DNA of 64,000 nt, taken from contig CAWBCR010000017.1 in the NCBI GenBank assembly GCA_963787375.1, positions 1-64,000 of the forward strand, written 5' to 3'. The position numbers and the translations under genes were made by a program. Source of the stretch: CAWBCR01 sp963787375 (lineage in GTDB: Bacteria; Chloroflexota; Anaerolineae; Aggregatilineales; UBA3940). Of this stretch, positions 26,988 through 35,516 are shown one piece after another (position 1 is the first letter of the stretch; every line of letters starts with the position of its first letter). The notes beneath the pieces were generated by a model. That model saw only the letters and a list, made by a program, of their open reading frames with translations. It did not search any database and was not told the origin of the DNA.

Positions 26988-28196
26988 TCACGGGATATAG
27001 ATGGCACTCCAAGCATTGTTGCGCACTTCGTACGCAGCGAGGGCTCCGACGCTGCAATCTCCCCATTGGGTGCAGGTCAGCGCGCCAGTCAAGCCCGAGT
27101 AGTTGAACGTGCCGTAAAGCTGCTGCCGCAGCGACGTTCGCCCGACCGCATACTCGCGGCCTGAGAGGGGCACAGCCGCGCTCTCAACGCTCTGCAGCAA
27201 CAGCGAGGTGGCGTCATAGGCGAAGGCGAACGCCACACCACCCGGCGGCTGCCCATAACGCAGGGTGTAGGCCTCAGCCTGGGCGTCGTAAAGCTCGCCG
27301 CTGACGTAGGGCCCCACGGCGTAGTAGAGGCCGCTGCCTGGCCTCGTGATCCCCATGATGAAAGACTCATTCAGAAAGTGGCGGCCACCCAGAACTGGCG
27401 TGCCGGAAATCGCAGATGCGCCCATCTGGAGCGCAAGCCGTGACCCGGTTGAGCTGAGCAGCGGCGCATACAGCAGATCGGGCTGCAGAGTACCTAACTC
27501 GGCGAACACGGGGCGGAAGTTTGTCTCGGCTGCATCGACTGTGCTCTGGGAGATAATGACGCCGCCCTGCTGCTCAAAGCGCGCCACAAAGGCCGCAGCC
27601 GTCTCCGTTGACTCGACCGTCCCGTCCGTGACGATAGCAGCTCGCCGCGCGCCGAGCTGCGAATAGGCGAAGCGGGCCGCCACCTCGCCTTCACGGCTGT
27701 CGGTGTAGATGGTTCGCATGAACGAGTCTACGTGCAGGAATTCGTCGGTCAGGCTTGTTGCGCTGCACCCTGGCGAGATCGTTGTGTAGTGCGCCGATTC
27801 CAGCACCGGGGCTTCGTTGAGGCAGGCCGAGGAGCAGATGTCGCCGATGACTGCGACGATGCTGGGGTCGGCGATGAGCGCATTGGCGGCTGCTGTGCCT
27901 GCTTCGGCAGAGCAGCCTGACGGCACCTCAACGATCTGAGCGGAGGCCCCCAGCACGTTCTGGCGGCGCTGAATAGCCAGCTCGATCCCGCGCAACTGCT
28001 CCGTTCCTTCATCGCCGACAAGCGGGTCATTCGTTGCCAGCGCAGCGCCAATCCGAATCGGGCTATTTGCCCCAATCCGGACAACGCCCCACGGGTCGCT
28101 TACACTGGCGGCTGCCGGGGCCGCACTCGCGCCGCACGCGCTGAGCAGCAGACAGGCCAACGCGAGCATGATCGCGAGGATCGAATTCAGTTTCAT
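26988..28196 (-). CDS. branched-chain amino acid-type ABC substrate-binding lipoprotein
   Basis: 402 residues from ATG 28196. The signal MKLNSILAIMLALACL with lipobox LLSACG marks a lipoprotein. The body fits the Leu/Ile/Val-binding (Peripla_BP_6) fold: RIGAALATNDPLVGDEGTEQ, LRGIELAIQRRQNVLGA, IADPSIVAVIGDICSSA and APVLESAHYTTISPGCSAT. It should bind an amino acid or amide in the periplasm or outside the membrane. No permease genes are adjacent, so it is an orphan receptor here. A good promoter lies 35-63 nt upstream. Confidence 0.9.
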   Translation of the reverse strand: MKLNSILAIMLALACLLLSACGASAAPAAASVSDPWGVVRIGANSPIRIGAALATNDPLVGDEGTEQLRGIELAIQRRQNVLGASAQIVEVPSGCSAEAGTAAANALIADPSIVAVIGDICSSACLNEAPVLESAHYTTISPGCSATSLTDEFLHVDSFMRTIYTDSREGEVAARFAYSQLGARRAAIVTDGTVESTETAAAFVARFEQQGGVIISQSTVDAAETNFRPVFAELGTLQPDLLYAPLLSSTGSRLALQMGASAISGTPVLGGRHFLNESFIMGITRPGSGLYYAVGPYVSGELYDAQAEAYTLRYGQPPGGVAFAFAYDATSLLLQSVESAAVPLSGREYAVGRTSLRQQLYGTFNYSGLTGALTCTQWGDCSVGALAAYEVRNNAWSAIYIP

Positions 28197-28230
28197 AGCA
28201 GCATGGCGCTCCCTTGTCGCGGTTTCGACC

Positions 28231-28259
28231 AGTGTAGCACGCCCTGGTAGCACTAGCAA
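28231..28259 (-). promoter_or_regulatory. sigma70-type promoter of the substrate-binding lipoprotein gene
   Basis: On the minus strand TTGCTA (28259-28254) and TACACT (28236-28231) are 17 nt apart. Confidence 0.6.
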
Positions 28260-28335
28260 TAGCTTTCATGCCCGCCCCGTACTATAATTCAGTCCTATTT
28301 CGGCTCTCTTCGACGGTGATTAGGGACATAATCGA

Positions 28336-29130
28336 ATGCTGCTCGAATATGCTCTGGCTGCGGTGATTGGCCTTGCTCTTGGCGTGGCGGTGAACTGGCT
28401 GGCAAACGTGCTGCCCGGCGCGGCTGGGCGCCAACCTCCCTCCGAGACACTGGATGGGAAAGCAGCTCCTGCTGCTGAAGAATCGGACCTGGCTGCCGCC
28501 GAGGGGCCGACAGCGCAGCAGCGCAGCTTGACCGGCGTGCGCTACGTGCTGGTCGAACTGGTGTTAGCCGGTTTCGCGGTGGCCCTGCTGGTTCACGAGG
28601 GCTGGTCGGTGCTGTTTGGTATCCATGTTGCCTATGTGACGTTCTTTGCGCTGGTGGCTGTGATCGACATCGAGCACCGGCTGGTGCTCAACGTCCTCAT
28701 GCTGCCCGCCTTTGCTGTGGCGCTGGTCGAGGTGCTGGTGAGCGGACGGGTCAAGCCGCTCGACGCGCTGGCCGGCTACGCCATCGCCCAAATCCTGGTG
28801 ATGGGTTTCTACCTGCTGGGCGAAGTCTACCTGTGGGTTGTCAATTCCGGCCGCGACGAGCCAATCACCGAGGTGGCATTTGGCTTTGGGGACGTGACGC
28901 TGGCCACGTTCTGCGGGCTGGTGGTCGGCTTTCCGCGCGTGGTCCCGATGCTGGTGCTGATGATTCTCTTTGGAGCGGTCTTCGCGCTGCTGTACCTGCT
29001 CATTCAGGCAATGGTCTCACATCGCTACCATGCCCACACGCCGCTACCCTATGGTCCGTCGATCCTGCTGGCGGCGACGCTGCTGCTGGTGTGGGGTGAG
29101 GCCGTCGCACGGTTCTTCGGCGCGCCGTAG
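28336..29130 (+). CDS. A24-family prepilin peptidase
   Basis: 264 residues, mostly membrane helices. It would cleave the leader of type IV pilin-like proteins at the membrane. The two catalytic aspartates are visible in ALVAVIDIEHRLVLNVL (about residue 112) and in FGFGDVTLATFCGLVVGF (about 192, the GxGD motif). The N-terminal helix is followed by a hydrophilic Ala/Glu-rich loop (about 30-65), but the four zinc cysteines of larger PilD enzymes are missing, as in the short archaeal-like form. A TATAAT lies at 28283-28288 without a good -35. No pilin genes are in the window. Confidence 0.9.
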   Translation: MLLEYALAAVIGLALGVAVNWLANVLPGAAGRQPPSETLDGKAAPAAEESDLAAAEGPTAQQRSLTGVRYVLVELVLAGFAVALLVHEGWSVLFGIHVAYVTFFALVAVIDIEHRLVLNVLMLPAFAVALVEVLVSGRVKPLDALAGYAIAQILVMGFYLLGEVYLWVVNSGRDEPITEVAFGFGDVTLATFCGLVVGFPRVVPMLVLMILFGAVFALLYLLIQAMVSHRYHAHTPLPYGPSILLAATLLLVWGEAVARFFGAP

Positions 29131-29151
29131 GGCCCGTGTATTCCGGACGGA

Positions 29152-30234
29152 CTAAGCGCCGGCAATAAACCCCGACCCGACGACCCGGTCGCCATCGTAC
29201 AGCACCGCGCCCTGGCCCGGCGTTACGTCGGGCAGCGGCTCGTCAAGCGATATCTCCACCTGGTCGTCCTCGACGGCGACTGCGCGGCAGGCGCAGGGAC
29301 GGGCAGTATAGCGGATCTTTACCTCGGCGCGGAACGCACCCTCCGGTGGCTGACCGGCAATCCAGTTGACGTCACGCGCCGTCAGGTGGTCTCGGCCAAG
29401 CTCTTCACGCGTCCCCACGATCAGCGTGTTGCTTGCTGCCTGCTTGTCGATGACGTACAGCGGTTCCGTATACGTGAGACCCAGCCCCTTGCGCTGGCCA
29501 ATGGTATAATTCGGCAGCCCTTCGTGCTGGCCCAGCACCCGCCCGCTACGCATCACGATCGGGCCCGGCTCGAAGGCCTGCGGCGTGTGGTCGCGCAGAA
29601 AGCGGCGATAATCGCCGTCGGCCAGAAAGCACAGGTCCTGGCTATCGTGCTTGCCCGCCACGCGCAGGCCGAACTTCGCCGCGAGCGCCCGTACCTCTGG
29701 CTTGCTGTACCCGCCGACCGGGAACGTGGCGTGCGCAAGCTGTTCCTGTGTGAGCACACTCAGAACGTAACTCTGATCCTTGTGTGGATCCCCACCCTTG
29801 CGTAGCTCGAACGTGCCGTCAGCCGCCTGCGTGATGCGCGCGTAATGGCCGGTCGCGAGGTGGGTCGCGCCACGCCGAAGCGCCTCCTGCAGCAGGAAGC
29901 CGAAGCGAATGTGGCGATTGCAGTACATGCAGGGGTTAGGCGTCACACCCCGGCTGTAGCCCTCGACGAACGTATCGACGATGTGTGACTTGAACGTGTC
30001 CTGCACATCTACAACCTCAAACGGGATGTCCAGCGTCTTCGCGACGAAGTGCGCGTCGATCATCTGGTCGCGCGTGCAGCAGCGATTGTCGCGCCGAGTT
30101 GCCTGGCCCGGCTCGGACCACAGCCGCATCATGATGCCCAGCACGTCATAGCCCTGCTCCTTGAGCAGCGCCGCGCTGACCGAACTGTCCACACCGCCGC
30201 TCATCGCGACGACGACCCGTCCTCTTCCAGGCAT
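29152..30234 (-). CDS. mnmA: tRNA-specific 2-thiouridylase MnmA
   Basis: 360 residues. It places sulfur on U34 of Lys, Glu and Gln tRNAs. The PP-loop is AMSGGVDSSVSAALL (about 10). The first catalytic cysteine is in NPCMYCNRHIRF (about 98). The second is in SQDLCFLADGDYRRFL (about 194). The central segment GQRKGLGLTYTEPLYV and the C-terminal barrel (VKIRYTARP, PGQGAVLYDGD) are standard. Length is normal. It is convergent with the prepilin peptidase gene and has its own promoter. Confidence 0.97.
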   Translation of the reverse strand: MPGRGRVVVAMSGGVDSSVSAALLKEQGYDVLGIMMRLWSEPGQATRRDNRCCTRDQMIDAHFVAKTLDIPFEVVDVQDTFKSHIVDTFVEGYSRGVTPNPCMYCNRHIRFGFLLQEALRRGATHLATGHYARITQAADGTFELRKGGDPHKDQSYVLSVLTQEQLAHATFPVGGYSKPEVRALAAKFGLRVAGKHDSQDLCFLADGDYRRFLRDHTPQAFEPGPIVMRSGRVLGQHEGLPNYTIGQRKGLGLTYTEPLYVIDKQAASNTLIVGTREELGRDHLTARDVNWIAGQPPEGAFRAEVKIRYTARPCACRAVAVEDDQVEISLDEPLPDVTPGQGAVLYDGDRVVGSGFIAGA

Positions 30235-30283
30235 GCAGGGGACCTCGGAAAACCATACAGAATTCGTCAGATTTCGCCGCTGG

Positions 30284-30313
30284 ATTGTAGCGCACGCTTG
30301 CTCACCCCGTCAA
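30284..30313 (-). promoter_or_regulatory. sigma70-type promoter of mnmA
   Basis: On the minus strand TTGACG (30313-30308) and TACAAT (30289-30284) have an 18-nt spacer, 50 nt before the mnmA start. Confidence 0.65.
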
Positions 30314-30436
30314 TGTCGCTTGCAGCGAAAGGGCCAAATCCCAGGCTTGCGCGCGGTGTTCGTCGTGAACTAGACTGTATGGGGTAGAGAGCTGCGACGG
30401 TAAGGCACGCGCAGGACGATGAGGGGGAGGCTGGCT

Positions 30437-31864
30437 GTGGCAACCTATGATTATGACCTGGTCGTGATCGGATCGGGCCCGGCGGGGGAGAAGGGCGCGG
30501 CGCAGGCTGCCTACTTCGGCAAGCGTGTCGCCATCATCGAACGGTCAGAGCACCTGGGTGGCGCGGGTATCAACACCGGCACGCTGCCGTCGAAGACGCT
30601 GCGCGAGACGGCACTGTACTACTCCGGTTTGCAGCAGCGTGGCCTGTATGGCATCGACTACTCGCTTAAGGATGGGATGACGCTTGCCGATTTCATGTAC
30701 CGGGAGCACATCGTCGTCTCGAATGAATGGCGCATCGTGCAGCGCAACCTCGACCGGCACAAGATCGAAGTTATGTGGGGCGTCGCTTCGCTGGCCGATG
30801 CGCACACGGTGCGGGTTGCGCTGCGAGACGGTGGCACGCGCGACCTGACCACCGAGGTGATCCTGATCGCTACCGGTTCGGCACCCTTCCGCCCACCTGA
30901 CATCCCGTTTGATGGCCACACCATCTACGATTCCGACACCATCCTGAAGATGGACCACTTGCCGCGTCACATGGCCGTGATCGGCGGCGGCACCATCGGC
31001 AGCGAGTACGCCAGCATCTTCGCCGCGCTAGGCGTGACCGTGTCGCTGGTCGAACGCCGCGACCGGGTTCTACCCTTCGTCGACGGCGAGATCATTACCC
31101 GTCTCCAAGCGCAGCTCAAGAGCCTTGGCCTCAATTTCATCTTCAACGACAACGTCAAGTTTATCGAGGTGAAAGACGATGCGGTCCATCTCACACTGAC
31201 TCGCGGCGAGAATCTACTGTGCGACAGCGTGATCGTCGCGGCGGGGCGTACCAGCAACGTCGAAGGGCTCGGGCTGGAAGCGGTCGGCATCGAGCTAGGA
31301 CATCGTGGGCTGATCGTGGTGAATGAGCGGTACCAGACCTCGGTGCCCAACATCTACGCGGCGGGGGATGTCATCGGCTTCCCGGCACTGGCCTCGACCT
31401 CAATGGAGCAGGCCCGTGTAGCGATGGTCCACGCCTTCGACCTGCGCTACAAGGAACATATCTCGGCTGTGCTGCCGTTTGCCGTGTATACCATCCCGGA
31501 GATCGCAATGGCCGGGCTGACCGAAGAGGCGTGTCAGGAAAAAGGGATACCCTATTTGGTTGGGCGGTCGTACTACGACAAAAACCCTCGCGGGCAGATC
31601 ATCGGCGATATGAGCGGCATGCTCAAGCTGATCTTCTCCCCTCAGGACAAGACGTTGATAGGCGTGCATCACATCGGTGAGCTGGCTTCCGAGCTGGTAC
31701 ATATCGGCATGCAGGTGATGACTGTCGGCGGCACGATTGATGCCTTCATCAACGCCGTCTACAACTACCCGACGCTCAGCGATTCATACAAGTATGCTGC
31801 CTACGATGGGCTGGGCGCGTGGGAGCGCTGGTGCGACGAGAACGCGAAGAAGGGCGGCTCATAG
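30437..31864 (+). CDS. sthA: Si-specific NAD(P)+ transhydrogenase (soluble)
   Basis: 475 residues. It is a flavoprotein that exchanges reducing power between NADPH and NAD+. The N-terminal FAD site is VVIGSGPAGEKGA. The segment that holds the redox disulfide in dihydrolipoamide dehydrogenase reads GGAGINTGTLPSKTLRE here, with no cysteines, as in SthA-type enzymes. The NAD site is VIGGGTIGSEYASI (about 185); NIYAAGDVIGFPALA and the dimerisation domain follow. GTG 30437 is chosen because GGGGGAGG at 30423-30430 stands 6 nt before it; ATG 30419 would add six residues and place that site inside the gene. Confidence 0.92.
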   Translation: MATYDYDLVVIGSGPAGEKGAAQAAYFGKRVAIIERSEHLGGAGINTGTLPSKTLRETALYYSGLQQRGLYGIDYSLKDGMTLADFMYREHIVVSNEWRIVQRNLDRHKIEVMWGVASLADAHTVRVALRDGGTRDLTTEVILIATGSAPFRPPDIPFDGHTIYDSDTILKMDHLPRHMAVIGGGTIGSEYASIFAALGVTVSLVERRDRVLPFVDGEIITRLQAQLKSLGLNFIFNDNVKFIEVKDDAVHLTLTRGENLLCDSVIVAAGRTSNVEGLGLEAVGIELGHRGLIVVNERYQTSVPNIYAAGDVIGFPALASTSMEQARVAMVHAFDLRYKEHISAVLPFAVYTIPEIAMAGLTEEACQEKGIPYLVGRSYYDKNPRGQIIGDMSGMLKLIFSPQDKTLIGVHHIGELASELVHIGMQVMTVGGTIDAFINAVYNYPTLSDSYKYAAYDGLGAWERWCDENAKKGGS

Positions 31865-32076
31865 CCCCGAAACCGGCCCAGCCCAAGCTATAAACGCCCA
31901 CTCTTAACCGTGTCGCCATGCCGGCGTGATGCTTGGCGTCTCACGCCGTGATTTTCATCCTTGCCCGCCGGATCGCGTTATACTATGCTATGAGCGGCAT
32001 CCCGGGCCGCTGCTGCCCTGCGGATGCCTCCTACTGTGTTTGGACGTCTTTCAATCCCCGAAAGGACGATACTCCC

Positions 32077-33366
32077 ATGGCGATGATTGAGACTGTGCAT
32101 GGACGCGAAGTCCTCGACTCGCGTGGCAACCCCACGGTCGAAGTGGAAGTCTTGCTCGAAGATGGTTTCTCCGGGCGGGCGATTGTCCCCTCCGGCGCGT
32201 CGACCGGCGTGCACGAGGCGCTTGAGCTGCGCGACGGCGACAAGAAGCGTTATGGTGGCAAGGGCGTGCTTAAGGCTGTCGAGAACGTCAACGGCCCGAT
32301 TGCCGAGGCGTTGATGGGCATGGAATCGACTGAGCAGCTCGCAATTGACATGCTGCTGACCAAGGAGCTCGACGGCACGCCGACCAAGGAGAAGCTTGGC
32401 GCGAACGCCATTCTCGGTGCGTCGCTGGCGGTCGCGCGCGCGTCCGCCGAGAGCCTGGGCCTGCCGCTGTATCGCTACCTGGGTGGTGTGCACGCGCACG
32501 TGTTGCCCGTCCCAATGATGAACATTCTCAACGGCGGCAAGCATGCCGCCAACAGCACCGATCTGCAGGAATTCATGGTGATGCCCGTCGGCGCGCCGAG
32601 CTTCGCCGAGGCGCTGCGCTGGGGCGCTGAGATCTACCATAGCCTGAAGAAGGTGCTGGCCAGTAAAGGCCACAGCACCAACGTCGGCGACGAGGGCGGG
32701 TTCGCACCCAGCCTCGAAAGCAACGAAGCTGCCGTTGAGGTTATCCTGGAGGCGATCAACGCTGCCGGGTACAAAGCGGGCGAAGATGTAATGCTTGCGC
32801 TTGACCCCGCCGCCAGCGAGATCTATGAGGACGGCAAATACCACCTCAAGAAAGAGGGGCGCTCGCTGACCGGGGCCGAGATGGTCGACTTCTACGAGCG
32901 CTGGGTCGACAAATACCCTATAATCTCCATCGAAGACGGACTTGCCGAAGATGACTGGGATTTGTTCGTGCTGATGACCGAGCGGATGGGCAACCGAATC
33001 CAGATTGTCGGCGACGACCTGCTGGTGACGAACGTTGAGCGCGTGCAGAAGGCCATCACGATGAAGGCCTGCAACTCGCTGCTGACCAAGGTCAACCAGA
33101 TCGGCTCACTGTCGGAGGCGATTGCGGCGGTCGAGCTGGCGCAGCGCCACAACTGGACAGCGGTCGTGTCGCACCGCTCCGGCGAGACGGAAGACTCGAC
33201 CATCGCCGATCTGGTCGTCGGCCTCAACGCCGGCCAGATCAAGACCGGCGCGCCGGCCCGCAGCGACCGTGTCGCCAAGTACAATCAGTTGATGCGGATC
33301 GAGGAACAACTGGGAACCACCGCCGAATTCGCCGGCTGGAACGCGTTCGTTCAGCTCAACCACTGA
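32077..33366 (+). CDS. eno: enolase
   Basis: 429 residues from ATG 32077, preceded by AAAGGACG. It converts 2-phosphoglycerate to phosphoenolpyruvate. Motifs are REVLDSRGNPTVEVEV, PSGASTGVHEALELRD, GDEGGFAP (catalytic Glu region), MLALDPAASEIY (Mg-binding Asp), SIEDGLAEDDWD, GDDLLVTN and the signature LLTKVNQIGSLSEA, with SHRSGETED at the substrate site. Length is normal. Upstream (31,865-32,076) only a -10-like TATACT at 31979-31984 is seen. Confidence 0.98.
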   Translation: MAMIETVHGREVLDSRGNPTVEVEVLLEDGFSGRAIVPSGASTGVHEALELRDGDKKRYGGKGVLKAVENVNGPIAEALMGMESTEQLAIDMLLTKELDGTPTKEKLGANAILGASLAVARASAESLGLPLYRYLGGVHAHVLPVPMMNILNGGKHAANSTDLQEFMVMPVGAPSFAEALRWGAEIYHSLKKVLASKGHSTNVGDEGGFAPSLESNEAAVEVILEAINAAGYKAGEDVMLALDPAASEIYEDGKYHLKKEGRSLTGAEMVDFYERWVDKYPIISIEDGLAEDDWDLFVLMTERMGNRIQIVGDDLLVTNVERVQKAITMKACNSLLTKVNQIGSLSEAIAAVELAQRHNWTAVVSHRSGETEDSTIADLVVGLNAGQIKTGAPARSDRVAKYNQLMRIEEQLGTTAEFAGWNAFVQLNH

Positions 33367-33381
33367 AATTGACCGGGATCG

Positions 33382-33419
33382 AAAACACCCCCCGCTCTTA
33401 CCTGAGCGGGGGGTGTTTT
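33382..33419. terminator. strong bidirectional terminator after eno
   Basis: A 16-bp perfect stem, AAAACACCCCCCGCTC with GAGCGGGGGGTGTTTT, closed by the 6-nt loop TTACCT. The A-run and T-run make it work in both directions, for eno and for the convergent deacetylase gene. Confidence 0.92.
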
Positions 33420-33436
33420 GGTGTGCGGTGCGGCTG

Positions 33437-34756
33437 CTACGGGCTCGTATTCGAGGTGACGACATCGGCAAACGTCGCGCCGGCGGGAGCACGCGCGGTC
33501 AGCACAGGATACATCGACCCGCTGGAATAGGGCAGCAGGCGCGGCAGGTTGAACCACAGCGGGTCGAAGGGATGGATCGACAGGTCGGCCCGCTCGTTGC
33601 CGCCAAACGAATACAGGTAGCCAGCAGCGCGCAACATCTGGTCGATACCCGGCGCGGTTGCCTCGTAGGGATAGGCAAAACCGAGAATCGGGCCGAGGTG
33701 GCTTTCGAGGATCTGCTTGGAGCCAACGAGGTCCTGCATGACCTGCTCAGGGGTCATATAGGCATAGCTGCGGTGGTTGATCGAGTGGGAGCCGAAGCTC
33801 ACCGTGCCGCTGGCCTGCCAGCGCTGCAGCGCTTCCCAGCAGGGCCAGCCCGTCGAGCAGTCGTCTACGATATTGCCCGCTACCATGAAGAAGATGGCGT
33901 GCATGCCATACCTCTGGAGGATCTGGACGGTCTGCTCGTAGTCGGCAAGCTGGCGGTCGCCCAGGTCGAAGGTCAGCACGATTGATTTGGGCGGCAGCGG
34001 TGCGCCGTTCAGGTAGCCAACCAGCTCCTCTGACGAGACGCCGTGATAGCCGTTCTCGCTCAGCCAGCGCATTTGCGCTTCAAACCATTCTGGCCGCATC
34101 TCGACATAGGTTCCCTGTCCGTAGTGCGTATTGTGATACTCCCAAGCGGAAATGCTGCGCCCGTAAGGGCTTGGTGGCTGGCTGACCGTCACCGGCGCGG
34201 CGTTTAGGTCGCCACTGGTGACCGTATACCATGCCGACACCCAGCCGGGAGCGCCGTTGTAGATAATCTGCAGCCAACTGTTGGCCTCATTGCGACCCGC
34301 GACCGGCACGCCCAGGCCAGCCGGCAGCAGACCGATGGTCCGCCCGTTGAAGCCGGGTTCTGCGCGGATGCGAAGGCTCTGAACGGCGGCAGCGGTGACT
34401 CCAGTGGCCGACAGGACCGCGGGTGCGGCAGGCTCCGTGACCGGCACGGCGGACAGGTCTCCACTGACCGTACAGTAGCTGGCCGCCACCCATCCTGTCA
34501 GGCCGCTGTAGGTCACCTGGAACCAGTCAGACGCCGCACTGCGACCCAGCACGGGCACGGTCGCACCGCTGGGAAGGCGACCGGTGATCGAGTAAGTGGT
34601 GCCCGGCCCAGATCGCAACCGCAGAATGTCAGTGGTGGTTGCGGTGACAGCGGTCTGGGTCGGGGCGTTGGCGAGCGCGGTTGGCGCTGCCACCAGCAGC
34701 AGCACCGCGACGACAAGCAGCGTGCTCAGCACTAGCGAGAGTTTCGGTCTGGTCAT
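33437..34756 (-). CDS. secreted polysaccharide deacetylase-like protein with two bacterial SH3 domains
   Basis: 439 residues. A signal peptide (KLSLVLSTLLVVAVLLLVAA, cleaved after ALA near 29) is followed by two SH3_3 domains (about 35-95 and 115-180; LRLRSGPGTTYSITGRLPSG and LRIRAEPGFNGRTIGLLPAG), which bind cell wall. The C-terminal NodB-type domain (about 200-430) has LTFDLGDRQ in place of TFDDG, so the first Asp is kept but the metal-binding second Asp is Leu. The metal histidines in SHSINHRSY and the AYPYEATAPG segment are present. It probably acts on surface glycan, though activity may be altered. Confidence 0.87.
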   Translation of the reverse strand: MTRPKLSLVLSTLLVVAVLLLVAAPTALANAPTQTAVTATTTDILRLRSGPGTTYSITGRLPSGATVPVLGRSAASDWFQVTYSGLTGWVAASYCTVSGDLSAVPVTEPAAPAVLSATGVTAAAVQSLRIRAEPGFNGRTIGLLPAGLGVPVAGRNEANSWLQIIYNGAPGWVSAWYTVTSGDLNAAPVTVSQPPSPYGRSISAWEYHNTHYGQGTYVEMRPEWFEAQMRWLSENGYHGVSSEELVGYLNGAPLPPKSIVLTFDLGDRQLADYEQTVQILQRYGMHAIFFMVAGNIVDDCSTGWPCWEALQRWQASGTVSFGSHSINHRSYAYMTPEQVMQDLVGSKQILESHLGPILGFAYPYEATAPGIDQMLRAAGYLYSFGGNERADLSIHPFDPLWFNLPRLLPYSSGSMYPVLTARAPAGATFADVVTSNTSP

Positions 34757-34802
34757 GATCGATCCTCGTGGGGTTCAGCCGGCAAGGGAGAGCGCAGATG
34801 CG

Positions 34803-35354
34803 CTATGCCCGGTCGTCATCCGGGTTCAGCGGGCGAGCGGCCAACTCCTCAAACTGCGAACGCCGCGCGCTATCTGGCCGACGCCGTTCGCGCGTTTCGT
34901 CGGTCTGGACTTGCGGCTGCTCGCAGTACGGGCACACTGTCCACGGCAAGTCGAGCAGCTCGCCGCAGTACTGGCAGGCTTTCTTGAGCTTGGTGTGGCA
35001 GTAAGGGCAAAGCCGCCAGGCATCTCTGATCGCGTGGCCGCAGCCAGGGCAGACTGCCTTATCCTCGATCTCCTGGAGCAGCGCTTCTTCTTCCAACGCG
35101 CGCTCGTACTGCTCGGCCAGTGTCTCACGCGGGCGCAGGATGAGGTATACCAACAGTCCCGGCACGTTGAGCACCGCCACCACCAATGCGGCGAGAACCT
35201 GAGCAAAGCCGTCCCGAGAGCGCGCGCGCATGTCGCGAAAGGTCCAGATGGTCATCGCGATCCACAAGGCCGTCAGGACCGCTGCCAGAACGGCCACGAC
35301 GGCCAGCAGCACGCCGCTGAGCTGTTGAAAGTCAACGAGCAGATTGAAGGGCAC
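34803..35354 (-). CDS. membrane protein with double zinc-ribbon tail
   Basis: 183 residues from GTG 35354, with AGGAGG 6 nt before it. Two hydrophobic helices (SGVLLAVVAVLAAVLTALWIA and AQVLAALVVAVLNVPGLLVYL) are followed by an acidic helix. A cytoplasmic tail has four CxxC pairs, CPGCGHAI, CPYCHTKL, CQYCGELL and CPYCEQPQ, that is, two zinc ribbons as in DZR proteins. The end is charged. Function is unknown. It lies just upstream of the deacetylase gene on the same strand and divergent from the kinase gene. Confidence 0.78.
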   Translation of the reverse strand: MPFNLLVDFQQLSGVLLAVVAVLAAVLTALWIAMTIWTFRDMRARSRDGFAQVLAALVVAVLNVPGLLVYLILRPRETLAEQYERALEEEALLQEIEDKAVCPGCGHAIRDAWRLCPYCHTKLKKACQYCGELLDLPWTVCPYCEQPQVQTDETRERRRPDSARRSQFEELAARPLNPDDDRA

Positions 35355-35458
35355 GCGCGCCTCCTGCAGATGTGGGCCAGATGGGGCGATTATACAGTGC
35401 GCCCCTGAGGCAGGGCAACCCTCCCTATGTTCTGCTGCCCTCATAAGGCACGCCAAAC

Positions 35459-35488
35459 TTGGATGACATCGCGAAATTGTGCTATAAC
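35459..35488 (+). promoter_or_regulatory. possible promoter of the kinase/FGE gene
   Basis: TTGGAT at 35459-35464 and TATAAC at 35483-35488 with an 18-nt spacer, 28 nt before ATG 35517. Confidence 0.5.
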
Positions 35489-35516
35489 GATGGGCACACA
35501 AGGCGGAGGCAAATGC

